In this document: positions 1 through 6,191 of the stretch, piece by piece
How positions within the stretch are numbered: the first letter of the stretch is position 1
How the letters are laid out: every line of letters starts with the position of its first letter
IMG/VR virus record: IMGVR_UViG_3300022723_000079
Span: 1-27,233 of that record
Length of the DNA stretch: 27,233 nt
DNA from: a virus
Reading direction: 5' to 3' (one strand)
The notes under the pieces: model-generated
Seen by the model: only the letters and a program-made list of their open reading frames with translations
What the model was told of the DNA's origin: nothing
Databases searched by the model: none
Translations under genes and position numbers: made by a program

Positions 1-167
1 CCGGCCGTGGCATCGGTCACCACGATATCAGCGTCGGCCTCGAGCGCGGCGGCAAGCCGCGACAGCAGCGCCGCACAGAGTGCATCGGCGATCGTCAGCC
101 CGGCAAAAAGCGCCGCCACCTTCTCGAGCACGCCGGCGGCTTCTTCAAGATCGTATGGGTCGGCCAT
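1..167 (-). CDS. Partial late gene, possible second half of the DNA-circularisation protein
   Basis: This reading frame starts at an ATG at 167 and runs off the left edge of the window. About 55 residues are visible. They are Ala/Leu/Glu-rich and look alpha-helical. The start codon overlaps the stop codon of the upstream gene in a TGATG arrangement, so it is probably translated by re-initiation. In Mu-like phages the protein carrying the DNA-circularisation N-terminal domain is usually several hundred residues long, with a helical region after that domain. This ORF may therefore be the detached C-terminal part, or simply the next tail/baseplate gene. I do not recognise its family from the visible part. 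Confidence 0.5.
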   Translation of the reverse strand, partial: MADPYDLEEAAGVLEKVAALFAGLTIADALCAALLSRLAAALEADADIVVTDATA

Positions 168-634
168 CAGCCAAGCCTGCCGTTGACGTGGGTCTGCGCC
201 GCACCGATCAGCCCGGCCGCAGCCGCGACGATCTGCGAGATGGTGGCCACCCCGACCGCCGGCGACGATGACCGGCCGGCCTCGACAAACTGCATGTCGA
301 AAATGGCCATGCCGCCCTGGTCTTTGCTTTCGACCATGCCGACCACATCACAGATCACCCGCCGCTCGCCCAGCGTCGGGTGCACCAGGGTGCCGGCGCC
401 GTCCTTTTCGCAGGCCTCGAGCAACCGTTTTGCGTCGCGGTCATAGTCCGGCCCGACAATGTAGCCGGTGACCGGATAGTGCCGCGCACGGCGCCCCAGA
501 TCCTCTGTGAAAGGCTCGTTGCGCTTGGGGTACTCATGCACGACATGGCGACGGCCGGATTCCTTGGCGCCGCTTTCGATCTCAAATTCGACGCCGCGGA
601 AACTCGCCTTGCGCCAGCGCTCCCGCCAGCTCAT
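167..634 (-). CDS. Mu gpN-like DNA circularisation protein, N-terminal domain
   Basis: The 155-residue protein opens with MSWRERWRKASFRGVEFEIE and contains GRRHVVHEYP, TEDLGRRARHYPVTGYIVGPDYD, GTLVHPTLG and FDMQFVEAG. This is the typical pattern of the DNA-circularisation N-terminal domain (DNA_circ_N) of Mu gpN and relatives. Such proteins belong to the tail/baseplate of contractile-tailed phages and follow the tape measure gene, as here. Its start overlaps the tape measure stop by ATGA (631-634). The length is unusual, because family members normally continue well beyond this domain. Here the frame closes after about 155 residues, and a new ATG overlaps the stop. It could be a naturally split gene or a frameshifted one. 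The domain call is firm; the meaning of the split is inferred. Confidence 0.8.
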   Translation of the reverse strand: MSWRERWRKASFRGVEFEIESGAKESGRRHVVHEYPKRNEPFTEDLGRRARHYPVTGYIVGPDYDRDAKRLLEACEKDGAGTLVHPTLGERRVICDVVGMVESKDQGGMAIFDMQFVEAGRSSSPAVGVATISQIVAAAAGLIGAAQTHVNGRLG

Positions 635-2283
635 ATCTGGACCCCCGCGGGCGCCATCACCCGGCCGGTGTGAAACCGGGGACGCTCAAACAGCTTGTGG
701 CCCTTTTCGGCATAGCGCACCGAGGTGCCGGGCGGCGCGCCCTTGATGTTGATGTCCAGTTCCGCGCGGGTTTGGCCACCACCACCTGGCGCCGCACCGG
801 CACGCAGCGCACGCGCCAACAGGCCAGACGACAGGATGCGGCCATCGGCACCGGGCGCGAACAATTCCTGGCCGTGTTCGTTGACGCCGTAGAGATGCCC
901 GGCGCGGGCCATGCCGCCAATCGCCTTGCCCGCCGGTGCGGTGCCAAACACGCTCCCATCACCGCCCTTGATCTTAGCCCCGCCAAACAGGCCACGCACC
1001 GCCGATCCGATGCTCGATATCGTCGAGCGAATACGGCTGATCAGGTTGACAATCGGGTCGAACACATTCGATTTGAACCACTTCACGAAGGTGGCGAAGG
1101 TCTCTTTCAGGCCCTCGATGACCGGCTTGATCTTGTCCCAATTGGTGACAATCACCGCCGCCGCCGCGCCGATCGCCAGGGCGATGGCCCCGACCGGCGT
1201 CGCCAACAAGGCTCCCGCCAAAAACACCAGGGCCTTGACCACGCCGGCAAGCGCCACGATCAGCGGGCCGGCCATCAGCGTACCGAGGCCGGCCAATATC
1301 GTCTTGAACCCGCCGACCTTGCCGGCGAGATCGGATATCGCCGAGAACATCTCCTTGATCTGGGCGAAGGTTCCGGCCCAATCCACGGTTTTCAGGGCAT
1401 CGGCCAGCGCCAGGACCGCACCAGACACTTTCGAGGCGATCAGCTCGCGGTTAGCCGCGATCCACTGCGACAGACTGTCAACCAGCGGCGTCAGGATCGG
1501 CAGCAGCCGCTTGCCGATGGCGTCGCGCAGGCCGCCCATCGCCGCACCCAGGTTGGCCATGCGGTCCTTGAAGGCCTCTACGTTCCCAGCGGCGCCAGCA
1601 TCGAGTGTGCCGAGAAAGTGCCGGGCCTCCTTACGCATCCGTACAAAGCCATCGGCGCCCAGCTCGGCAACCCGGGTCATCGCCACACCAGACCGCGAGA
1701 AGGCCGCCGCGGCCAGGGCGGACTTGTCAGCGACGTTCGGCAGCGCATCAAGGGCGCCCATGAGCAGGCCGAAGGCCTCCTCGCTTGATTTGACGGTCTT
1801 GAGCTGCTCGGCCAGTGCCGGGTTGGTCTTGTCGAGCAAGGTCTTGAGTCCGCCGGTGCCGGCCTTCAACTCACCGATCCGCTTGTTCATCGCAATCAGC
1901 GATGTCGCCAACAGCGATTGGCTGACACCCTGGCGATCGGCGATGAACTTCAACTCGCGCATCGACTGGACGGTAAAGCCGACCTGCCGCGAAAACTTCG
2001 CCAGCTCGTCGGTTTGGTCGGCGAACTTCTTGACCGCCAAGCCGACCGCCGCCAGGCCGCCAGCGCCGGCAATACCGGCAAGGCCGCCAAGCGGCGCGGT
2101 CAATCGCCAGGCCGCGCGCGCCGCATTGCCGAGCGCCAGGGAGACGGCACGCCCTTGCGTCGCCAGCGCCTTCAATCCGGAGCGCCGGCTGATGCGCGCG
2201 ATCTGGCCCTGGACCCGCCGCAGCGGGGCCGTGGCGCGGTCCGTCATCGTGACGGTGCCGCGAAGGTCGAGGGCTCCGGCCAT
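631..2283 (-). CDS. Tail tape measure protein
   Basis: This 550-residue protein sits between the tail chaperone pair and the circularisation protein, which is the standard place for a tape measure. The N-terminal half is Ala/Lys/Arg-rich and helical. A long hydrophobic stretch spans about residues 325-382 (repeated Ala, Leu, Val and Gly), as in many tape measures thought to enter the host membrane. The C-terminal part contains GGMARAGHLYGVNEHGQELF followed by AP, the Gly-rich motif commonly found at the C-terminus of such proteins. Tape measures set tail length at roughly 0.15 nm per residue, so 550 residues suggest a tail near 80 nm (an estimate, not a measurement). The gene starts at ATG 2283, only 3 nt after the stop of the frameshifted chaperone, which suggests coupled translation. 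Confidence 0.9.
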   Translation of the reverse strand: MAGALDLRGTVTMTDRATAPLRRVQGQIARISRRSGLKALATQGRAVSLALGNAARAAWRLTAPLGGLAGIAGAGGLAAVGLAVKKFADQTDELAKFSRQVGFTVQSMRELKFIADRQGVSQSLLATSLIAMNKRIGELKAGTGGLKTLLDKTNPALAEQLKTVKSSEEAFGLLMGALDALPNVADKSALAAAAFSRSGVAMTRVAELGADGFVRMRKEARHFLGTLDAGAAGNVEAFKDRMANLGAAMGGLRDAIGKRLLPILTPLVDSLSQWIAANRELIASKVSGAVLALADALKTVDWAGTFAQIKEMFSAISDLAGKVGGFKTILAGLGTLMAGPLIVALAGVVKALVFLAGALLATPVGAIALAIGAAAAVIVTNWDKIKPVIEGLKETFATFVKWFKSNVFDPIVNLISRIRSTISSIGSAVRGLFGGAKIKGGDGSVFGTAPAGKAIGGMARAGHLYGVNEHGQELFAPGADGRILSSGLLARALRAGAAPGGGGQTRAELDINIKGAPPGTSVRYAEKGHKLFERPRFHTGRVMAPAGVQI

Positions 2284-2286
2284 CGG

Positions 2287-2714
2287 TCAGTCCTTTGATT
2301 TCTGAATTTCGTCGACGATGCGGTCCATCTGGGCCTGCCACAGCGCGAGCTGTGACAGCGGCAGAGCGAGCATCACTTGCGGGTCGGTGTGGAAGAAGTA
2401 GGCGAGGTCGAAGCAGTCATCGATGGTGCCGCTTCCGCCTCGCCCAAAAAACCCGGCAGCACCGCCCCCATGCAGGCGTTCCAGTCGCCGGCAGTCAGTG
2501 CCTTGATGGTCGACGGCGGCACATCCGCGAGTGCCGCCATCAGAGCGGTCAGGACACCGGCATTCGGCTGCAACGCGCCATCGGCGGCGATCGTGAAAGG
2601 GTAGCCATGGGCGGCGATGTCACCACCGGTTGCCTCGCGGAAGGCCAATTTCTTGACCGTCTCGCCATGAGCCTCGACCGGCTTGGAGAGGGTAACCGTG
2701 ATCTTGTCGGTCAC
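2287..2714 (-). CDS. Tail assembly chaperone, long form made by -1 ribosomal frameshifting
   Basis: On the minus strand the gp41-like frame contains GGT TTT TTG, which gives the canonical slippery heptamer T-TTT-TTG at plus positions 2451-2445. Slipping back one base after the Leu codon opens GRGGSGTIDDCFDLAYFFHT, then DPQVMLALPLSQLALWQAQM and DRIVDEIQKSKD, ending at a TGA at 2287-2289. The product would be 142 residues: 90 shared codons plus 52 from the -1 frame. The extension is rich in aromatic and hydrophobic residues, looks like a real folded domain, has no start codon of its own in a sensible place and stops 3 nt before the tape measure ATG. This matches the E/E' and gp41/gp41' arrangement of P2 and Mu. 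The slippery site and frame are seen directly; the efficiency is unknown. Confidence 0.82.
2373..2714 (-). CDS. Tail assembly chaperone, short (zero-frame) form, Mu gp41 / P2 gpE type
   Basis: The 113-residue protein reads TDKITVTLSKPVEAHGETVK, then LAFREATGGDI, which is the tail-assembly-chaperone pattern of Mu gp41 and P2 gpE. These chaperones hold the tape measure while the tube polymerises and are absent from the virion. The start is a GTG at 2714, overlapping the stop of the tube gene in GTGA, so coupling to the tube gene is likely. The first ~90 codons are shared with the longer -1 frameshift product. The zero-frame tail after the slippery site is a low-complexity Ser/Thr/Pro run that does not look folded, as is common for the short partner. 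Confidence 0.8.
   Translation of the reverse strand: MTDKITVTLSKPVEAHGETVKKLAFREATGGDIAAHGYPFTIAADGALQPNAGVLTALMAALADVPPSTIKALTAGDWNACMGAVLPGFLGEAEAAPSMTASTSPTSSTPTRK
2445..2451 (-). promoter_or_regulatory. Programmed -1 frameshift slippery site T-TTT-TTG
   Basis: The heptamer lies in register with the chaperone reading frame (X-XXY-YYZ) and is preceded by a GG-rich stretch. It is the same heptamer that I recall for the phage P2 E/E' tail gene pair. The -1 frame stays open from here to the edge of the tape measure gene. Confidence 0.8.
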
Positions 2715-3076
2715 GACTTGATCTCCTCGCCGCTCATGCCCTCGAACCGCACCGGGATTTTACCTTCCTCGGTATCAAGCTCGCGAACGCCCGCAGCCCA
2801 GGCATTGCGCAGGATGTAGACCTTGCCCGATGCCGTCTCCAGGGTGACCGTGGCATCCGTGATCGCCTGCAAATCCTCGATCGAGAAATCTGGCGAATCG
2901 GAAATATCGCCTTCGATGTAGGGCACCACCGGCTTTTCGCTGTAGCCGTGGACGCCATCCTGACCGGCGATGCCTTCGCGCTCGAACGGGTCGACCATCA
3001 CGGTGAAGTTGCCGCGCGCCGAATACTGCCGACCATCCGCCTTGATGTAGGCGGTGCCGGCGATCTTGTTCACCAT
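2711..3076 (-). CDS. Tail tube protein, Mu gpM-like
   Basis: The 121-residue protein contains MVNKIAGTAYIKADGRQYSA, then RGNFTVMVDPFEREGI, and later VPYIEGDISDSPDF and ATVTLETASGKVYIL. This is the conserved pattern of the Mu-type tail tube family (Tail_tube, gpM). Tube subunits form the stacked rings of the inner tail and are the channel for DNA. It lies directly downstream of the sheath gene, the invariant sheath-tube order of contractile tails. The C-terminal codons overlap the GTG of the chaperone gene. Confidence 0.88.
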   Translation of the reverse strand: MVNKIAGTAYIKADGRQYSARGNFTVMVDPFEREGIAGQDGVHGYSEKPVVPYIEGDISDSPDFSIEDLQAITDATVTLETASGKVYILRNAWAAGVRELDTEEGKIPVRFEGMSGEEIKS

Positions 3077-3117
3077 CGTGTCAATCTCCTCGTTAATGCT
3101 GCCGGTACGAACCCGCG

Positions 3118-4635
3118 TCAGGCCGTGAGGTCAGGCGGATACTGCAAGCGGAACTGTGCCAGCACCGCGAACACGCGGAGCTGGTTGATCAGATCGGGCG
3201 GATACAACACATCGACCCGGGTCGGATCGGTCACGTTGCGCTCGACGATCAGGTTGTCCTTGAACGCCTTGGCGTTTTCGACCAACCCCTGGAACTCCAT
3301 GGACCGGTAGTGCGCCACGATCTCCGCCTTGATCACATTCGGCGTCACGATCGCCTGGCCCTCACCGAACCTCGTGCCGTTGTTGGCCAGTTTGTGGCGC
3401 GGATACTTCGAGGTGATCCGCTGGCGCAGTTCGCGCAACACCCGGGCCAGCGTCGCCGGCGTGTTGACATCGAGCATGGCGTTATCCTCGACCCCGAACA
3501 CGTTGGTCTGGAACGTGGTGATTGCCCGCTCGATCCGCACCGTGCCGGCGTCATCGACATAGGTCGTGGCGATGCCGTCATGCAGCAGCGTGTTGCGTTC
3601 CTGCTTGGTGAACCGGCTCTCCGGCGGCGCCGGCAGGATGCCGACCAGCGGCAGGGTCTGCAGCGGCCGGGCCGGGTCATTGAGCAGCGCCCGTGAAGCC
3701 TCGCCGCAAAGCGCCGCGATGTGTTCCCAGACCGGCGAAGGTTGTGCCACCTCGACGCCGAAAATGCTCTCATGCCCGTTGTTGCGGGCATTGCCGGCGG
3801 TGCCGAGATTGGCGAACGTGTCACGCCTGGCCGTGTAGACATGGCCATAGAGCTGCCGGTCCCAGGCCCAGCGGCCACCGTCCTGGTCGCCCAGTTCGGT
3901 TTTCATGGCGTCCAGCGAGCCGGTGTCCGTGAACGGCATGGCGATCACGTCATACTCGTTATCGCCCAGGTTCCCGATCAGGGTCGTGAGCGCCGGCGCC
4001 GTGGTGCCGCCGGCCATCGCCACCACCGCGAAACTGAGGCCCGCCGGCGTCTTTTCACCGCCCAGCGTGCCCAGGACATTGAACTCGGCGCGGATGTCGT
4101 TACCGGTCTCGCCCTTCCAGCGGCACGTCAGATCGGCCTCGTCGGGATTGCCGCCATTGACGGCGGCCGTCACCGGCAGGTCGGGCGCAAAGCCGAGCGC
4201 GGCGACGATCTTGGTCGTGACCGCGTCCTGGTCATCGCCGCTGGCGATCGCCACCTGGACCCGCTGGCCGGCGACGTAAAGCGAAACCGTGCCCGCTTCC
4301 GTGGCCGTTCCGGTCGTGGTGATCTTGCCGGTTGCGGCAACACCGGCGCCGGGTTCATCGACCGGCGCGATCCACAAATCATGATTGGAATTGTTGGCGC
4401 GGAACGCCTCGACCATGCGCGCGAGCTGCGAGCCGCGGCCCGCCTTCTCGATGCCATCGTCCTTGCCGCCCACGCGCACCGGCACATCGGCCGTGGCGGT
4501 CCCGGTCGACAGTTTGGTGCCGATCAACAGCGCGCGCTCGTTGACCACGAAGGTGCCGGCCTTTGACGGGTCGACTTCCGCATAGAACAGCGGCACCCGG
4601 AGATTTGCCGGGATGTTGTTGAAGCTTACTGGCAT
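3118..4635 (-). CDS. Tail sheath protein, Mu gpL-like
   Basis: This 505-residue protein begins PVSFNNIPANLRVPLFYAEV, a hallmark start of Mu-type gpL sheath proteins. It also has a region TTLIGNLGDNEYDVIAMPFT followed by D, and a C-terminal part with DNAMLDVNTPATLARVLREL and HYRSMEFQGLVENAKAFKD. The sheath contracts around the tube to drive DNA injection, so the particle should be a contractile-tailed (myovirus-like) virion. The gene sits 3 nt downstream of the DUF2635 gene. The 41-bp gap to the tube gene is short and shows no terminator. Length matches the family (about 480-510 residues). Confidence 0.93.
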   Translation of the reverse strand: MPVSFNNIPANLRVPLFYAEVDPSKAGTFVVNERALLIGTKLSTGTATADVPVRVGGKDDGIEKAGRGSQLARMVEAFRANNSNHDLWIAPVDEPGAGVAATGKITTTGTATEAGTVSLYVAGQRVQVAIASGDDQDAVTTKIVAALGFAPDLPVTAAVNGGNPDEADLTCRWKGETGNDIRAEFNVLGTLGGEKTPAGLSFAVVAMAGGTTAPALTTLIGNLGDNEYDVIAMPFTDTGSLDAMKTELGDQDGGRWAWDRQLYGHVYTARRDTFANLGTAGNARNNGHESIFGVEVAQPSPVWEHIAALCGEASRALLNDPARPLQTLPLVGILPAPPESRFTKQERNTLLHDGIATTYVDDAGTVRIERAITTFQTNVFGVEDNAMLDVNTPATLARVLRELRQRITSKYPRHKLANNGTRFGEGQAIVTPNVIKAEIVAHYRSMEFQGLVENAKAFKDNLIVERNVTDPTRVDVLYPPDLINQLRVFAVLAQFRLQYPPDLTA

Positions 4636-4638
4636 GGC

Positions 4639-4833
4639 TTATTTCTCCTCGTCGACCTTGCGGCGGGTTTCGGTCCGCGCGCGTTTTTCGGGCTTGGCTT
4701 CGATGACATCGCCATCGGCGATGCGCCGGCGCCAGAATTGGGTATCCGGCTTTTCCGCCCCGGCTTGCGGAAGCGGGTCGCGGCTGATCGGGTCGCGCAC
4801 GATCAGGCCCGCGCGCGCGGGTTTGAGAAACAT
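4639..4833 (-). CDS. DUF2635 protein, Mu gp38-like
   Basis: The 64-residue protein begins MFLKPARAGLIVRDPISRDP and contains PDTQFWRRRIADGDV, matching DUF2635. This is the small protein encoded just before the sheath in Mu-type tail operons (Mu gp38). Its role is not established. It is basic at its C-terminus and ends 3 nt before the sheath start. Size and position both fit the family. Confidence 0.85.
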   Translation of the reverse strand: MFLKPARAGLIVRDPISRDPLPQAGAEKPDTQFWRRRIADGDVIEAKPEKRARTETRRKVDEEK

Positions 4834-4844
4834 GCGTTTCGCTC

Positions 4845-5441
4845 CTATTCGGTTTCGATCGGGAACTCGATTTCGGCCTCGACCGCCTTATCGGTCGGTT
4901 GCACGTCGACGCCGTATTTGCCCTTGTTTGGATCTTCCGGATCGGGCGCCTCGACCGGGTCTTTCGCCACGAACGACGCGAAATCGTCGGTCACCACCGG
5001 CGGCCACACCGTGCGATAGCGCACCGTCAACAAGATCGCGGCCTCAACCATGCGCTGCGCGCCTTCGCCGGCCGACCCATAATTGACGTCGAACCCGTCG
5101 ACACCTTCGATCAGGTCCAGCCAGACCGGATCGGTCAGCAGCGATGAACAGACCAGATCGACGGCCACGCCGAGCGCCGCCTCGATCTCCTCGCCATCGT
5201 TGCCTGTTTCGGCCAGGTGAATGGCGATCTCGGTGGCATGAACGAATTTCGGTTCGCCGTGGTTGGCCGACCCGTCCGCGCGCACCTGATCGCGGCGCAC
5301 ATAGACCAGGCACAACGGCAGGTTCTTGTCTCGGGTCGGGTCATAACGCGACTTCTTGACGCCGCCACCGGCGCTATAGAGGCCGGCGGTCACCAGGCGC
5401 GAGGCCGTCGCATCGAGCAGCGCGGTCAGTGTCGACGACAT
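4845..5441 (-). CDS. Putative tail terminator / minor tail protein, Mu gp37 position
   Basis: The 198-residue protein has an N-terminal helix (STLTALLDATASRLVTAGLY), a central mixed region with PLCLVYVRRDQVRADG and FVHATEIAIHLAE, and RMVEAAILLTVRYRTVW. That layout resembles tail terminator proteins, which cap the tube and join it to the head. The C-terminal ~50 residues are acidic and Pro-rich and look disordered. It overlaps the FII-like gene by TGATG and precedes DUF2635. Position supports the call better than sequence does; I could not identify a signature motif. Confidence 0.6.
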   Translation of the reverse strand: MSSTLTALLDATASRLVTAGLYSAGGGVKKSRYDPTRDKNLPLCLVYVRRDQVRADGSANHGEPKFVHATEIAIHLAETGNDGEEIEAALGVAVDLVCSSLLTDPVWLDLIEGVDGFDVNYGSAGEGAQRMVEAAILLTVRYRTVWPPVVTDDFASFVAKDPVEAPDPEDPNKGKYGVDVQPTDKAVEAEIEFPIETE

Positions 5442-5770
5442 CAGACCACCTCTTTCAAGATCAGCTTTGCGCCGCCCTGGCCGTCCGGTTGCGGGTCCTG
5501 GACCTCATAGACGACACCGTCGATCGTCGGACGGTCACCCTGTTCCGGCGGAACGGTGAAATCGGACAGCTTGACGCCGAGCGTCGGCTGCACCGTCGAG
5601 TGATAGACCTCGCCGCCGATCTCCTCGACCTCGACATGCTCGTTATCGAACACGCCCAGGACCTCGAACACCGGCGCCCCCGGCTGCGATTTCACCGGGT
5701 CGAAGGTGACGGGCCGGCCGAATGCCGCCATGGCCGGCCCGAGCACAAGCTTGTCGAAGTCGACGGGCAT
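5441..5770 (-). CDS. Head-tail joining protein, lambda FII-like
   Basis: The start is placed at the ATG at 5770 because the frame upstream of it overlaps the cement gene and is Arg-rich and non-protein-like. The resulting 109-residue protein reads MPVDFDKLVLGPAMAAFGRP, then VFEVLGVFDNEHVEV, TLGVKLSDF and DRPTIDGVVYEVQDPQPDGQ. This is the beta-rich pattern of FII/gp attachment proteins, with a RGVFD-like loop and a final strand. FII-type proteins complete the head and provide the site for tail binding. The gene lies between the cement protein and the tail terminator, as in lambda-type head modules. Confidence 0.7.
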   Translation of the reverse strand: MPVDFDKLVLGPAMAAFGRPVTFDPVKSQPGAPVFEVLGVFDNEHVEVEEIGGEVYHSTVQPTLGVKLSDFTVPPEQGDRPTIDGVVYEVQDPQPDGQGGAKLILKEVV

Positions 5771-5777
5771 CGGTCCG

Positions 5778-6107
5778 CTAGAACGAACCGTTGAGGCGCA
5801 CCTCGCCATTCGCAGACGGGTTTGCAGCCACAGCCGCGGCCACGCCAATCAGCGTATTGCTGGTCGATGTCGTGGTCACTTCCTTGGCGGTGCCATCCCA
5901 GTAGACCTTGGCGCCAACCGTCCAGGCCTGCGCCGACTTCTTGTTGATCGCGACGACGCCAGCCGTGTTGATCTCGACATCTTCGCCGGTCAATGCATCA
6001 TGCGTGGCGATGCCGAACATCGATCCGACCAGGACGCCGGCGCCAGACACCACATCGGCCGGCGCGGTGACCGTCATGAACTCGCCGCTATGGATGTAAT
6101 TTTTCAT
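5778..6107 (-). CDS. DUF2190 capsid cement/decoration protein
   Basis: The 109-residue protein begins MKNYIHSGEFMTVTAPADVV and contains GSMFGIATHDALTGEDVEIN, then AGVVAINKKSAQAWTVGAKV and YWDG. This is the signature of DUF2190, a small all-beta family encoded just after the capsid gene and regarded as capsid cement. It is preceded by a GAGGAG Shine-Dalgarno 9 nt before the ATG, one of the best ribosome sites in the window, which fits high-level synthesis. A stable hairpin (6135-6159) separates it from the capsid gene and may tune relative expression. Confidence 0.85.
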   Translation of the reverse strand: MKNYIHSGEFMTVTAPADVVSGAGVLVGSMFGIATHDALTGEDVEINTAGVVAINKKSAQAWTVGAKVYWDGTAKEVTTTSTSNTLIGVAAAVAANPSANGEVRLNGSF

Positions 6108-6134
6108 TGTTCCATTCTCCTCGGTGAACGAGAG

Positions 6135-6159
6135 CGGGGCGGCTCGAAGAACCGCCCCG
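6135..6159 (-). terminator. Intercistronic hairpin between capsid and cement genes (no U-tract)
   Basis: Positions 6135-6142 (CGGGGCGG) and 6152-6159 (CCGCCCCG) form a perfect 8-bp GC stem. The intervening bases can extend it with two or three further pairs and a U-U-C loop. There is no run of U after it on the minus strand, so full termination is unlikely. It may be an mRNA-processing or stabilising element, or a partial attenuator. Confidence 0.45.
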
Positions 6160-6191
6160 TCAATTGCTAGGCCTTGTCGGAAGCCGACCGC

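Noticed and set aside
911-2305. Long plus-strand frame opposite the tape measure gene
   Set aside because: It is low-complexity, Ala/Pro/Arg-rich and mirrors a strong minus-strand gene with family motifs. High GC leaves antisense frames open by chance.
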